Of a stretch of 64,000 nucleotides of DNA, positions 7,949 through 16,759 are shown piece after piece (positions within the stretch are counted from its first letter, which is position 1; each line of letters begins with the position of its first letter). Below the pieces are notes generated by a model. It was given only the letters and a program-made list of their open reading frames with translations. It had not been told where the DNA came from and made no database searches. Source of the DNA: Lolliginicoccus lacisalsi (GTDB taxonomy: Bacteria > Actinomycetota > Actinomycetes > Mycobacteriales > Mycobacteriaceae); NCBI RefSeq assembly GCF_014841105.1, contig NZ_JACYWE010000008.1, positions 124,001-188,000 of the forward strand, given 5' to 3'. A program made the position numbers and the translations under genes.

Positions 7949-9610
7949 TCAGCCCAGGTCCAGGGGAATCTCGCTGATCGATGTAGCAGCCTCCGGCTCC
8001 GGCTCAGGCTCGGGCTCCGGTGCTGGAGCAGGCTCCGGGGCGGGAGCAGGCGCTGGTGCTTGTGCCGGCACTGGTGCAGGTGCTGGTGCCGGGGCTGGCG
8101 CAGGCTCCGGTACTGGCTCCGGCTCCGGCTCAGGCGCTGGTGCAGGAGCTGGCGCAGGGGCTGGCGCGGGTGGAGGGGCTGGCGCTGGCGCAGGGGCGGG
8201 CGCTGGTGCAGGAGCTGGCGCAGGCGCTGGTGCAGGAGCTGGTGCGGGTGGAGGGGCTGGCGCAGGCGCGGGCTCGGGCGCTGCGGGCTCGGCCGCCGGG
8301 AACCACCCTTGCTCGCGGCGAGGCTGCGTCTCTTGCGGTTGCGGCCCTTCCTGTACCTCTGCCTGCGATGGGCCCGTCGGCTCGCCCCGTTGCGGCGCCG
8401 CTGCCCCAGAGGTCTGCTCGTCCTCCAACGGTTGCTCCGGCGCAGCGGGCTGCTCGGCCGCGGCGGCAGGGCCAGCTTCCGCTGGTTCGCTTGGCCCGCC
8501 CTCGGTCTCGACCTGGCTGGGCGGGGGCTTTTCCGCGATCGTGCGGTCCTGCCGTGGCAGCACATCCTTGCTGCCTTCGGCTTGCCCTGGCAAGGACTCA
8601 GCGAGCGTTCCATCGATGACCAGGGATGCAGTCCCCGACGAGGTCATTCCGGTTGTCAGATGGATCCCGAGGCCAGTCGTGGCGAGGATGGCGATCACGG
8701 CCGCGGCCCGCGTGAGCCCACGGGACGCGAGAGAGCTGCGTCCCAGTGCCCTCCCGCGACGATCCGCTGAGCTTGGCATCACCAGCCCGGCCCCGAATGC
8801 CACAGGGGCGGCCCCTGCGGACGGGTCGGAGCGGGCGACGAGCACAGCGGCACCGATCGCTGCGATCGCGGTCGGATCCTCCGCGACGACCAGTGGGACG
8901 GACCGATAGTTGCGGGCGATCGGCGCGACGAGCGCCGAGGCCGTGCCCAGCAGGACGATCGACTCCGCCGAGAGGCCGAACTGGTGAGCAACGTCGAGGG
9001 AGCTACGGAAGGACCGCTGCGCCACGCCATCGATGACACGGGCGACGTCCTTGCGGTCGATCGTGCCACGGCGCCCCAGTGCGATCGACTCGCGATCAAT
9101 GAGCGTGTGGCGGAAATGATCGATGCGCGCGCGGCTGCCCACGACCGAGGCGATCGCGTCATCGATCGTGCGCAGGCTCAGCGTAGGATCGTATGCCCGC
9201 GCCAGGCACTCCCCCGCTACCGGATCGATAAGGCTGAAGATCGTCCCCTCGTCGCCCTGCCCGTGCAGGATGACGTTGCCCGGAGGAGTGTAGGCACCGA
9301 TCTCCTCGAGATAGGCCCACTGCGCCTCCGCGAAGTCCACGAAGCGCACCGTGAGCGATTCGATCGAGGAGAGCGCCTCGAGCACCTGGGGATTCTGTGA
9401 TTCCATCGGGCACGCCACCACGACGATGGCGAACCGGGCCGCCTTGGTGCGCGCCACCCAGTCCTGCATGGCGGTGACCGCTGCCACCACTGCTTCCGCG
9501 TAGGCGCCATCCGTGATGGGAATGCACTGCTCATCGCAGGCCCCGTCGGGGTAGCGCAACGCGGACCGCACGTGTCCTGCGTCTATTGCGATTCCCAGTA
9601 CCGATCCCAC
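7949..9610 (-). CDS. Hsp70-like membrane protein with Pro-Ala-rich tail (Rv0312-like)
   Basis: A 553-aa protein. Residues 1-275 form a diverged actin/Hsp70-type ATPase fold: it opens GIAIDAGHVRSAL, has LLGTASALVAPIA, and ends AIAAIGAAVLVAR like the last helix of such domains. The phosphate loop lacks the DLGTT signature. A single membrane helix spans about 301-321. The rest is Glu/Pro/Gln-rich and then almost pure Pro-Ala/Pro-Glu repeats, probably outside the membrane or in the wall. M. tuberculosis Rv0312 and Rv2264c have this architecture. The GTG at 9610 has gaaggga upstream. It converges with alaT, 13 bp apart. Function is unknown; a chaperone-like cytosolic sensor coupled to a wall-spanning stalk would be inference. 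Confidence 0.8.
   Translation of the reverse strand: MGSVLGIAIDAGHVRSALRYPDGACDEQCIPITDGAYAEAVVAAVTAMQDWVARTKAARFAIVVVACPMESQNPQVLEALSSIESLTVRFVDFAEAQWAYLEEIGAYTPPGNVILHGQGDEGTIFSLIDPVAGECLARAYDPTLSLRTIDDAIASVVGSRARIDHFRHTLIDRESIALGRRGTIDRKDVARVIDGVAQRSFRSSLDVAHQFGLSAESIVLLGTASALVAPIARNYRSVPLVVAEDPTAIAAIGAAVLVARSDPSAGAAPVAFGAGLVMPSSADRRGRALGRSSLASRGLTRAAAVIAILATTGLGIHLTTGMTSSGTASLVIDGTLAESLPGQAEGSKDVLPRQDRTIAEKPPPSQVETEGGPSEPAEAGPAAAAEQPAAPEQPLEDEQTSGAAAPQRGEPTGPSQAEVQEGPQPQETQPRREQGWFPAAEPAAPEPAPAPAPPPAPAPAPAPAPAPAPAPAPAPAPAPPPAPAPAPAPAPAPEPEPEPVPEPAPAPAPAPAPVPAQAPAPAPAPEPAPAPEPEPEPEPEAATSISEIPLDLG
7985..8292 (-). repeat. Low-complexity Pro-Ala/Pro-Glu coding repeat
   Basis: About 300 bp of six-base units (ggtgct, gctccg, gcgcag types) encode the PA/PE tail of the Hsp70-like protein. 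The length is likely variable between strains by slippage. Confidence 0.85.
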
Positions 9611-9762
9611 CTAGCGTCCCTTCCGTAGCGGCCGTCGCTGGCCCGCACGCCGATAGGGAGAGTGTGAACGCCCGCTGCGCCGGAAATCTGGCAACTGTAG
9701 TGCTTCGCAGTCAAATCGAAACCTATCGGTCACCGAATGCGAACGCTGCGGGAATCCGCCGC
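9611..9762. other. Intergenic gap between the Hsp70-like gene and UDP-glucose dehydrogenase
   Basis: No gene is seen. CCGATAGG near 9647 and its complement CCTATCGG near 9721 form an 8-bp inverted repeat about 70 bp apart. Its significance is unclear. Confidence 0.4.
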
Positions 9763-11097
9763 CTAGACGGTGGAGAGGTTGCGTCCCAGCGCACGGTAGT
9801 TCCACCCGGCATCGATCCACTTGCGGGCATCGAGGCAGTTGCGACCGTCCGCGACGACACGGCCGCGCACTACTCCCTCGAGCTCCGCGGGATCAAGCTC
9901 CCGGAACTCCTGCCACTCGGTGAGCACCAGCACGATATCGGCCTTCTCGCACGCATCGACCACCGACTCGGAATAGCCCAGAGTGGGGAACATCTTGCGC
10001 GAGTTTTCCATGGCCTTCGGGTCGTACACGCTGACCGCGGCGCCCTTGAGCTGCAGCATGCCAGCAACGTTGAGCGCCGGGGAGTCGCGCACGTCATCGG
10101 AGTCCGGCTTGAACGCCGCGCCGAGGACGGCAACGTTCTTGCCGATCAGCGTGCCCCCGAGCGCCTCGGTGGCGATCTCGACCATGCGGCCACGTCGTCG
10201 CATGTTGATGTTGTCCACCTCTCGCAGGAATGTCAGGGCCTGATCAGCCCCGAGCTCGCCCGCTCGCGCCATGAAGGCCCGGATGTCCTTGGGCAGGCAG
10301 CCTCCGCCGAAGCCGAGGCCAGCGTTGAGGAACCGGCGGCCGATGCGGGTATCGTGGCCGATCGCATCAGCGAGCAATGTGACATCCCCACCAACGGCCT
10401 CGCACATCTCCGCCATCGCGTTGATGAACGAGATCTTCGTCGCGAGGAACGCGTTGGCGCTCACCTTGACCAGTTCCGCGGTGGCGTAGTCCATCACGAG
10501 GAACGGGGTGCCCGCATCGACGGCCTTGGCGTAGACCTCCCGCAGGATCGCCTCTGCCTTTCCGCCAGGCTGCACGCCCGCCACGATCCGGTCCGGCTCC
10601 AGGGTGTCCTTGACGGCGAATCCCTCGCGCAGGAACTCCGGGTTCCAGGCCAGCTCCACCTGGTCCCCTACCGGGGAGAGCCGCGCCACGCGCTCCGCCA
10701 GCTCCGTGGCCGTTCCCACGGGAACCGTCGACTTGCCGGCGATCAAGGCCGGGCGCTTCAGGAGCGGCCCGAGCGTGTCGATCACGCTGTGCACGTACTT
10801 CAGGTCCGCGGCGTACTCACCGCGCCGCTGCGGGGTGCCCACGCCGATGAAATGCACATCGCCGAACTCCGCTGCTTCCTCGTACGATGTGGTGAACCTC
10901 AAGCGTCCCGCCTCGATGTTCCGCTTGAGGACCTCCGGCAGGCCGGGCTCGTAGAACGGCACATCACCGGCCTTGAGCCGCTCGGCCTTCTCCGCGTCCA
11001 CGTCCACGCCCAGCACCTCGTGGCCGCGCTCGGCCATGCATGCGGCATGCGTTGCACCAAGATAGCCCGTACCGAACACCGTCATCCGAATCGCCAT
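9763..11097 (-). CDS. udgA: UDP-glucose 6-dehydrogenase
   Basis: NAD-dependent, two-step oxidation of UDP-glucose to UDP-glucuronate, a precursor for envelope sugars. The 444 aa show the N-terminal Rossmann motif GTGYLG (residues 9-14), VDVD, GKSTVPVGT (121-129), NPEFLREG and the catalytic Cys267 in GFGGGCLPKD. The C-terminal domain carries GAAFKPDSDDVRDSP. Length and motifs are complete. The start at 11097 is supported by TAGGGT 7 nt upstream (leaderless). MTVFG, four codons further in, is the alternative. It lies immediately downstream of dcd on the same strand, the same order as Rv0321-Rv0322, but each gene appears to have its own promoter. Confidence 0.93.
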   Translation of the reverse strand: MAIRMTVFGTGYLGATHAACMAERGHEVLGVDVDAEKAERLKAGDVPFYEPGLPEVLKRNIEAGRLRFTTSYEEAAEFGDVHFIGVGTPQRRGEYAADLKYVHSVIDTLGPLLKRPALIAGKSTVPVGTATELAERVARLSPVGDQVELAWNPEFLREGFAVKDTLEPDRIVAGVQPGGKAEAILREVYAKAVDAGTPFLVMDYATAELVKVSANAFLATKISFINAMAEMCEAVGGDVTLLADAIGHDTRIGRRFLNAGLGFGGGCLPKDIRAFMARAGELGADQALTFLREVDNINMRRRGRMVEIATEALGGTLIGKNVAVLGAAFKPDSDDVRDSPALNVAGMLQLKGAAVSVYDPKAMENSRKMFPTLGYSESVVDACEKADIVLVLTEWQEFRELDPAELEGVVRGRVVADGRNCLDARKWIDAGWNYRALGRNLSTV

Positions 11098-11104
11098 GCC
11101 CCAA

Positions 11105-11110
11105 ACCCTA
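11105..11110 (-). promoter_or_regulatory. -10 box of udgA (leaderless)
   Basis: TAGGGT on the minus strand lies 7 nt before the ATG at 11097. Confidence 0.5.
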
Positions 11111-11199
11111 GGCAGTGCGAGTTAATGAAGTCCGACCAATCGGTGAAGTCCGACTATCAGTTCACTATGACGTATCTCTCCGTAACCTCAGTACTGGTC

Positions 11200-11766
11200 C
11201 TAGGTCCGGAAGTTCAAGTACGACCGCGACGGCGTGGGGCCGCGCTGCCCCTGGTACTTCGAACCCGTCCGCGCGCTGCCATATGGGAACTCCGCCGGGC
11301 TCGACAACCGGATCAAGCACAACTGGCCGATCTTCATGCCTGGCCACAACGTGATCGGCAGGTTCGCCACGTTCGACAGCTCCAGCGTGATGTGCCCGCT
11401 GAACCCGGGATCGATGAACCCCGCCGTCGAATGCGTCAGCAGGCCCAGCCGCCCCAGCGAGGACTTCCCCTCCAGTCGTCCCGCCAGGTCATCGGGCAAG
11501 CTGCACAGCTCCAGGGTCGAGCCCAGCACGAATTCCCCTGGATGCAGCACGAACGGTTCCCCCGCGGGGGCCTCCACCAGCGACGTCAGCTCATCCTGCT
11601 GCAGCTTCGGATCGATATGCGTGTACCGCGTGTTGTTGAAGACCCGGAACATGGTGTCCAGCCGCACATCCACGCTCGACGGCTGCACCAGCGCATCATC
11701 GAACGGCTCCAGGCCCAGCCTGCCCGCCCCGATCTCCGCGCGGATATCCCTATCAGAAAGAAGCAT
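11200..11766 (-). CDS. dcd: dCTP deaminase (probably bifunctional, dUMP-forming)
   Basis: Trimeric dCTP deaminase of 188 aa, nearly collinear with M. tuberculosis Dcd (190 aa), which turns dCTP into dUMP by deamination and pyrophosphate release. Visible motifs are LLSDRDI at the start, [32 protein letters not shown], the nucleotide-binding [12 protein letters not shown], and the C-terminal lid [15 protein letters not shown]. It supplies dUMP for thymidylate synthesis. The ATG at 11766 is chosen because TAGGCT stands exactly 6 nt upstream and the protein then starts MLLSDRD like its relatives. An upstream in-frame GTG (11772) adds only two residues. Confidence 0.95.
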   Translation of the reverse strand: MLLSDRDIRAEIGAGRLGLEPFDDALVQPSSVDVRLDTMFRVFNNTRYTHIDPKLQQDELTSLVEAPAGEPFVLHPGEFVLGSTLELCSLPDDLAGRLEGKSSLGRLGLLTHSTAGFIDPGFSGHITLELSNVANLPITLWPGMKIGQLCLIRLSSPAEFPYGSARTGSKYQGQRGPTPSRSYLNFRT

Positions 11767-11772
11767 CGGCAC

Positions 11773-11778
11773 AGCCTA
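11773..11778 (-). promoter_or_regulatory. -10 box of dcd (leaderless)
   Basis: TAGGCT on the minus strand lies 6 nt before the ATG at 11766. Confidence 0.55.
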
Positions 11779-11830
11779 CCGGTGCGGGGATGCGCTGCTG
11801 GTCCGGCGCGTGGTGGCTTGGCTGGCGGTT

Positions 11831-12003
11831 GCCCGCTCGTGCCAGCCGTTCGCGAGCGCCCGCTCGGGCCAGCCGCTTGCGGCCTCCCGCTCCTTCAGTG
11901 GAAACTTTTCCCCTTCCGAGCGGCAAAAGTTTCCACTAGCGCGGGCACCCTCCAGTGCTGGTCCCCACTAGCGCGGGCACCCTCCAGCGCGGGCACCCTC
12001 CAG
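11831..12003. repeat. Repeat-rich non-coding gap with a 13-bp hairpin
   Basis: Three elements occupy the space between dcd and the tRNA. First, an imperfect 27-bp tandem pair (11831-11857 and 11858-11884, both starting gcccgctcg). Second, a perfect 13-bp inverted repeat (AGTGGAAACTTTT at 11897-11909 and its complement at 11925-11937) with a 15-nt loop. Third, three copies of cgcgggcaccctccag at 11940-11955, 11972-11987 and 11988-12003; the first two belong to a longer 23-bp unit beginning ccactag. No convincing reading frame covers them. Confidence 0.8.
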
Positions 12004-12119
12004 CGCTGACCCCCGCACGCGGCTGGCCCCGACCCGATCCGACCCACCTGCCACCCGCCCCGGCCCGACACGCCCACCGCCGTGAACACCCGCGACGGGA
12101 ACGACTGCCCAAAGCTTGC

Positions 12120-12125
12120 TACACT
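12120..12125 (+). promoter_or_regulatory. -10 box of the tRNA-Gly gene
   Basis: TACACT lies 27 bp before the mature tRNA 5' end. No good -35 box is seen. Confidence 0.4.
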
Positions 12126-12152
12126 CGCATACCGCAGCAAGCACGCTGCAAC

Positions 12153-12226
12153 GCCGATGTAGTTCAATGGCAGAACATCAGCTTCCCAAGCTGAATACGC
12201 GGGTTCGATTCCCGTCATCGGCTCCA
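12153..12226 (+). tRNA. tRNA-Gly (anticodon CCC), with encoded CCA
   Basis: A complete cloverleaf can be drawn. The acceptor stem GCCGATG pairs with CATCGGC (12216-12222). The anticodon stem ATCAGC/GCTGAT encloses the loop TTCCCAA, giving anticodon CCC. The T-arm contains GGTTCGATTCCC. The discriminator base is T, and CCA is encoded at 12224-12226. A strong hairpin terminator follows. Its position next to dcd matches M. tuberculosis. Confidence 0.95.
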
Positions 12227-12241
12227 TCAGTTGCCGCGATC

Positions 12242-12280
12242 GAGAAGGCGCCTCCCCGTGGGGAGGCGCCTTCTCTCATT
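12242..12280 (+). terminator. Terminator of the tRNA-Gly gene
   Basis: Perfect 16-bp stem (GAGAAGGCGCCTCCCC and its complement) with a 2-nt centre, followed by TCATT. Confidence 0.88.
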
Positions 12281-12346
12281 GCCAGGCACGCCTCGAGCGC
12301 GCCTCGTGGAGGAGCGCCCTGCACCTCCCTGCCCTCTCCTGTTCCC

Positions 12347-12877
12347 TCAGCGCTGCTGATCGTGTGGCGGCCGTGGCTGTTGGCGTTCCGGGGCATCCTG
12401 TGGGGGCATGTCTGCCCTGCTGGCGGAACCGGTGCTAGCCCGGTTGCCGCGGCCCGCTTCGAACGTACGCCCGGTAGTGCCGCGCGTGTGCTCGTCCGGC
12501 CTGGCGCCAACGTCTGTGCCTCGGGTCGACAGGTCCGGGTCGACCTCGTTGGCCTGGTCGAACTCCTGGTTCACCGTGTCACGGGCGGAGGCCGCGTCGG
12601 CTCGACGTGTCTGCGCCTGGTGCTGCAATCCTGCCGCTTCGGCCGCCTTCGCGTCGGCCTCGGCTTGGGCGGCGCGCGCCTTTGCCGCTGTCTGGGCGGC
12701 GCGAGCCTCCCGCTGCCCGGCATCGTGCGAGTGCTCGGCCGCTTGAGTGCGGAGGTGGGTGGCTTCGGCCCTGCGGCTCTCCTTGCGCTTCTTCGTGACA
12801 AGCGACCAGATGACGGCGGCGATCAGCAACGCCGCGACCACGGCGATGATGACGACGATGGTGGTGGTGGTATCCAT
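12347..12877 (-). CDS. Small membrane-anchored Ala-rich coiled-coil protein
   Basis: A 176-aa protein of unknown function. One N-terminal membrane helix (about residues 7-28, Val/Ile/Ala) is followed by KKRKESRR, then a charged Ala/Gln/Glu-rich region (about 35-105) likely to form a coiled coil, and a polar, probably disordered C-terminus. Positive residues directly after the helix favour a cytoplasmic C-terminus. The ATG at 12877 has aagga about 7 nt upstream. Similar short 'DUF-less' proteins are common in actinomycetes. It stands alone between the tRNA terminator and a flippase gene. Confidence 0.7.
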   Translation of the reverse strand: MDTTTTIVVIIAVVAALLIAAVIWSLVTKKRKESRRAEATHLRTQAAEHSHDAGQREARAAQTAAKARAAQAEADAKAAEAAGLQHQAQTRRADAASARDTVNQEFDQANEVDPDLSTRGTDVGARPDEHTRGTTGRTFEAGRGNRASTGSASRADMPPQDAPERQQPRPPHDQQR

Positions 12878-13181
12878 TTCGATTCCTTGTTGTGCTTAGC
12901 CCCCGATCAGGGGCTGGGATGGGACATGGCGCAGTGAAGCGATCACGATTGCTCGCGTACTTCCTCGTCGCTGTCCTTTCGCGGGAGTCAACGCAGGAAG
13001 CCGGAGGCAGCGAGAAGGGGCGAAGCTGCGGCATCTGTAGGGGGAATACCCCGCGAGCCCGCGCGCAAACGCAGAGGGGGCCGGGCGCATGTGCGGCGCC
13101 CGGCCACCTTGCTGCCCCGGTTGCCAGCTCTGCCGCGAACCCCGTCTCCCCCTTCGTGCCCGGGGCCTGCGGTCGCGTCAC
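12878..13181. other. Intergenic region with an orphan 10-bp hairpin
   Basis: No gene is supported here. AGCCCC at 12898 and GGGGCT at 12910 form a short inverted repeat just upstream of the coiled-coil gene. GGCCGGGCGC at 13079-13088 pairs perfectly with 13096-13105 around a 7-nt loop. The latter is terminator-like, but no gene ends nearby. Confidence 0.5.
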
Positions 13182-13187
13182 TAGGCT
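13182..13187 (+). promoter_or_regulatory. -10 box of the flippase gene (leaderless)
   Basis: TAGGCT lies 6 nt before the GTG at 13194. Confidence 0.5.
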
Positions 13188-13193
13188 TGGGTC

Positions 13194-14507
13194 GTGTCGG
13201 AGAGCGCGAATACGAACAGCTGGGACTTGACGCCGTCAGCGGGGCTGGCGTCGCGCCGGGTGCTGGATGCTGATGCCTTGGCGGCGTTGGTGTCGAGCGT
13301 TTTCGGCGCGAGCTTCACGGCGGTCTTCTGGGTGGTGGCCGCGTTCATGTTCGATGTGCAGGCGCTGGGCTTCGCGGGCGTGCTGGTGGCGGCCGCTACC
13401 GGGGTATCCACGCTGGCGAACCTGGGCATCGGCGCGGTGGTGTCGCGGGTGGTGCCGTTCTCGGGCGTGAAGGCGATGGGCTGGTTCCTCCGTGGCAATG
13501 CCGCGGTTTTCATCGTCGCGATGCTCGCGGGGACAGTCGTGGTGCTGATCGTCCCGCGGCAGGTGGTTTTCGAGCATTCCTGGCAAGCGTGGGCATTTCC
13601 ACCGCTGGTCGCGGGGCTGTCGGTGCTGGCGTCGTATGACGCGATGGTGTCGGGGCTGGGCCGGGCCCGGTGGAGCGCGGTAGCGATGGTCGCGCAGGCG
13701 GGGGCGAGGCTGGCGCTATTGGTGGTGCTGGGGCTGTTCTCGCTGGGCTCGACGGGGATCGCCGTGGCCTGGTTCGTGCCCACGATGGTGCTGGTGCCGG
13801 TCTTGACGGCGGTGATCGCGCGCAAGATCGGCAGGAGCGAGTTCGCGGCGCTGGCGCCGCAGCAGGTCGATCGCGGGCAGATGATGCGGGGGGTGCTGCG
13901 GGCGTATGGCCCGGCGGCGCTGGGCGCGGTGATGCCGACGGTGCTGCCGCTGCTGGTGATCGTGAACCTGGGGCCGATCGCGGCGGGGCATTTCATCCCT
14001 GCGTTCTTCTTGATCCTGATGTTCGCGACGATGTTGACCGCGGTGATGGGTCCGTTCGTGAGCGCGGCGGACCGGTCGGCGTGGGATTTGCCGGGCCTGG
14101 TCTATCGGTTCGCGTTCTTGCTGTCGTTGATGGCGCTGGCGGGCTCGATGTTCCTGGCGATCCTGGCCCCGACGGCGTTCGGGCTGATCGACGCGAGCTA
14201 TGGGACGCATAGCGCGGCGTTGTTGTACGCGGGTGCCGCGGCGTTCCCGTTCGTGGCGCTGCAGGCGATGCATGGGTCGCTGGCGCGGATCAATGGCCTG
14301 GTGGGGCGCCTGGTGGCGGCGCGGTCGGCGACGACCGTGGTGTTCCTCGTGGGGGTGGCGCTATCGATCAATGATCATGGCCTGGCGGCGGTGGGCTGGT
14401 GGTTCTTCGTGAGCGAGGCGCTGGTCGCTGTGCTGATCCTGCCCCCGACCGTGCGTGAGTTCGGCGAGGCGGTCCGGGAGCCCGGGAGCAGCGACGCATT
14501 GCCATGA
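13194..14507 (+). CDS. Polysaccharide flippase-like membrane protein (MOP/Wzx superfamily)
   Basis: A 437-aa integral membrane protein with about twelve hydrophobic helices and few charges. The pattern resembles Wzx-type lipid-linked sugar exporters of the MOP superfamily (two six-helix halves). It probably moves a lipid-linked glycan across the plasma membrane, but the substrate is not evident and there is no glycosyltransferase next to it. The GTG at 13194 is chosen because of the -10 box 6 nt upstream. A second flippase-like gene lies at 36539-37765 in the envelope cluster. Assignment rests on topology and composition rather than on a diagnostic motif. Confidence 0.65.
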   Translation: MSESANTNSWDLTPSAGLASRRVLDADALAALVSSVFGASFTAVFWVVAAFMFDVQALGFAGVLVAAATGVSTLANLGIGAVVSRVVPFSGVKAMGWFLRGNAAVFIVAMLAGTVVVLIVPRQVVFEHSWQAWAFPPLVAGLSVLASYDAMVSGLGRARWSAVAMVAQAGARLALLVVLGLFSLGSTGIAVAWFVPTMVLVPVLTAVIARKIGRSEFAALAPQQVDRGQMMRGVLRAYGPAALGAVMPTVLPLLVIVNLGPIAAGHFIPAFFLILMFATMLTAVMGPFVSAADRSAWDLPGLVYRFAFLLSLMALAGSMFLAILAPTAFGLIDASYGTHSAALLYAGAAAFPFVALQAMHGSLARINGLVGRLVAARSATTVVFLVGVALSINDHGLAAVGWWFFVSEALVAVLILPPTVREFGEAVREPGSSDALP

Positions 14508-14534
14508 ATGTGGTGCAGTTCGCAGGTGGTGCTA

Positions 14535-14563
14535 TTGGCATGGACGCGGTCTGGACGTAAACT
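14535..14563 (+). promoter_or_regulatory. fadE5 promoter (-35/-10)
   Basis: TTGGCA at 14535-14540 and TAAACT at 14558-14563 are separated by 17 bp, the best sigma-70-like promoter in the window. The TetR-type palindrome begins 5 bp downstream, over the expected start site. Confidence 0.75.
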
Positions 14564-14568
14564 GGCGA

Positions 14569-14588
14569 AAGTTACTGGCGAGTAGGTT
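14569..14588 (+). promoter_or_regulatory. TetR-type operator at fadE5
   Basis: AAGTTACTGGCGAGTAGGTT matches 15 of 20 positions of the perfect palindrome in front of the TetR gene (26487-26506). It sits at the predicted transcription start of fadE5, suited to repression. Confidence 0.65.
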
Positions 14589-14676
14589 GCTGGGTTGACC
14601 ATGCTGTGCATGGCGGCCACGGCATCATGCTCCTGGTAGGGAATCCGACGAACATCTCAACGGAGAGAGTGTAAGA

Positions 14677-16512
14677 ATGGGCCACTACAAGAGCAACGTT
14701 CGCGACCTGGAGTTCAACCTCTTCGAGTTCCTGGGCCTCGAGGAAGTATTGAAGTCCGGCGAGTTCGGCGACCTGGACGTCGACACCGTGCGCGACATGC
14801 TGTCCGAGGTCTCGCGTCTTGCTGAGGGCCCATTGGGCGAGTCCTTCGCGGATGCGGATCGCAACCCCCCTGTCTTCGACCCCGAGACGCACGAGGTCAC
14901 CCTCCCCGATTCCTTCAAGAAGTCCTTCCGGGCACTGTGGGACGGCGAGTGGTACCGCATGGGCCTTTCCGAGGAGATCGGCGGCATCCCCGCGCCCCGC
15001 ATCCTCGTGTGGTCGATCGCGGAGATGCTGCTCGGCGCGCAGCCCGCCGCCTTCATGTACCAGGCCGGTCCTTCGTTCGCGAACGTCCTGTACCACCTCG
15101 GCACCGATGAGCAGAAGAAGTGGGCCGAGCACGCCGTGGAGCGCGGCTGGGGCGCCACGATGGTCCTGACCGAGCCGGACGCCGGTTCCGACGTTGGCGC
15201 TGGCCGCACCAAGGCCATCAAGCAGGAGGATGGCACCTGGCACATCGAGGGCGTGAAGCGCTTCATCACCTCCGCGACCTCCGATGACCTCTTCCCGAAC
15301 ATCATGCACCTCGTCCTGGCGCGCCCCGAGGGTGCTGGCGCCGGCACGAAGGGCCTGAGCCTGTTCTTCGTCCCGAAGTACCACGTGGACTGGGAGACCG
15401 GCGAGTACGGCGAGCACAACGGCGTCTACGTCACGGGCGTGGAGCACAAGATGGGCCTGAAGGTCTCGGCTACCTGTGAGCTGACGTTCGGCCAGAACGG
15501 CAAGCCAGCCGTGGGCTGGCTGGTCGGCGAGGTGCACGAGGGCATCGCGCAGATGTTCGAGGTCATCGAGCACGCCCGCATGATGGTGGGCACCAAGGCG
15601 ATCTCCACCCTCTCCACCGGCTACCTCAACGCGCTCTCCTACGCGAAGGAGCGCGTGCAGGGCGCGGACATGACCCGGATGACCGACAAGACCGCGCCGC
15701 GCGTCACCATCACCCACCACCCGGACGTGCGCCGCAGCCTGATGTCGCAGAAGGCATACGCCGAGGGCCTGCGCGCGGTCTACCTCTACACCGCCATCCA
15801 CCAGGACGAGGCCGCCGCGAAGATCGTCGCGGGCGTCGACAAGGACCTCGCCTACCGCGTCAACGATCTGCTGCTGCCGATCGTCAAGGGCGTCGGCTCG
15901 GAGCGTGCCTACCAGTACCTCACCGAGTCGCTCCAGACCCTCGGTGGATCGGGCTTCCTGCAGGACTACCCGATCGAGCAGTACATCCGCGACGCCAAGA
16001 TCGACTCGCTGTACGAGGGCACCACGGCCATCCAGGCGCTCGACTTCTTCTTCCGCAAGATCGCCCGCGACAAGGGCGTCGCACTCGCCCACGTCGCTGG
16101 CGAGATCAAGAAGTTCATCGACGACCCGAACGGTGACGAGCGGCTGAAGAACGAGCGCGAGCTCCTCAACGCCGCGCTCGAGGATATCCAGGCGATCCTG
16201 GGCACCTTCACCGGCCACCTGATGGGTGCCGCCGAGCAGATCGAGGAGCTCTACAAGATCGGCCTGGGCTCCGTGCGACTGCTGCTCGCCGTGGGCGACC
16301 TGCTCATCGGCTGGCTGCTGCTGCGCCAGGCCGAGCTCGCGCTCGCCGCGCTCGACAAGGGTGCCAGCGAGAAGGACGTGCCGTTCTACCAGGGCAAGGT
16401 CGCGGTCGGCTCGTTCTTCGCGAAGAACATGCTGCCCGAGATCCACGCTATCCGGCAGGTCCTGACCAACATCGATCTCGACCTGATGGGGCTCGACGAG
16501 GCCGCGTTCTGA
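14677..16512 (+). CDS. fadE5: Acyl-CoA dehydrogenase FadE5
   Basis: FAD-dependent first step of beta-oxidation: acyl-CoA to trans-2-enoyl-CoA. At 611 aa it has exactly the length of M. tuberculosis FadE5 (Rv0244c) and its characteristic start [13 protein letters not shown] and substrate motifs include [41 protein letters not shown] and the catalytic base Glu447 in LYEGTTAIQ. The extra C-terminal domain of the long ACAD group is present. The RBS ggagagag lies 7 nt before the ATG. The promoter carries the proposed TetR operator, which links it to the fadA2 and fabG4-htdX genes some 7 kb away. Mycobacterial FadE5 accepts a wide range of chain lengths, so broad use is likely. Confidence 0.96.
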   Translation: MGHYKSNVRDLEFNLFEFLGLEEVLKSGEFGDLDVDTVRDMLSEVSRLAEGPLGESFADADRNPPVFDPETHEVTLPDSFKKSFRALWDGEWYRMGLSEEIGGIPAPRILVWSIAEMLLGAQPAAFMYQAGPSFANVLYHLGTDEQKKWAEHAVERGWGATMVLTEPDAGSDVGAGRTKAIKQEDGTWHIEGVKRFITSATSDDLFPNIMHLVLARPEGAGAGTKGLSLFFVPKYHVDWETGEYGEHNGVYVTGVEHKMGLKVSATCELTFGQNGKPAVGWLVGEVHEGIAQMFEVIEHARMMVGTKAISTLSTGYLNALSYAKERVQGADMTRMTDKTAPRVTITHHPDVRRSLMSQKAYAEGLRAVYLYTAIHQDEAAAKIVAGVDKDLAYRVNDLLLPIVKGVGSERAYQYLTESLQTLGGSGFLQDYPIEQYIRDAKIDSLYEGTTAIQALDFFFRKIARDKGVALAHVAGEIKKFIDDPNGDERLKNERELLNAALEDIQAILGTFTGHLMGAAEQIEELYKIGLGSVRLLLAVGDLLIGWLLLRQAELALAALDKGASEKDVPFYQGKVAVGSFFAKNMLPEIHAIRQVLTNIDLDLMGLDEAAF

Positions 16513-16536
16513 TCCACCTCGCACCAACCAGCACCT

Positions 16537-16572
16537 AGCAGGGGCGGGCCGCGCAAGCGGTCCGCCCCTGCT
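16537..16572 (+). terminator. Terminator after fadE5
   Basis: 16-bp stem (AGCAGGGGCGG... with one internal G-T pair) and loop GCAA, starting 25 bp after the stop. No long T-run follows. Confidence 0.75.
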
Positions 16573-16759
16573 CGTGCGCCAGGTGGGCCCGCATGATTTC
16601 CACCACCTTCCCGTACACGATTGATCAGCAGTCAGTAACGTCAATCAACGGGCACACCCGAGCGGCGTCCGCGATAGTGGTCACCACAGGACCTGCCCCA
16701 CTGCCAGCGACAACACGGCATCGCGGGAACACTGCGGCAACACTGCGGAGGAACCATCC

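Noticed and set aside
7985-8292. Repeats in the Hsp70-like gene as a separate mobile repeat
   Set aside because: The unit stays in frame and encodes a Pro-Ala tail of the same protein.
11940-12003. Possible CRISPR array in the repeats before the tRNA
   Set aside because: Repeat units are adjacent or 16 bp apart, only three copies, no unique spacers and no cas genes.
9586-12009. 807-codon plus-strand open frame
   Set aside because: It runs antisense through udgA and dcd, both of which have clear motifs and promoters; composition is that of a codon shadow.
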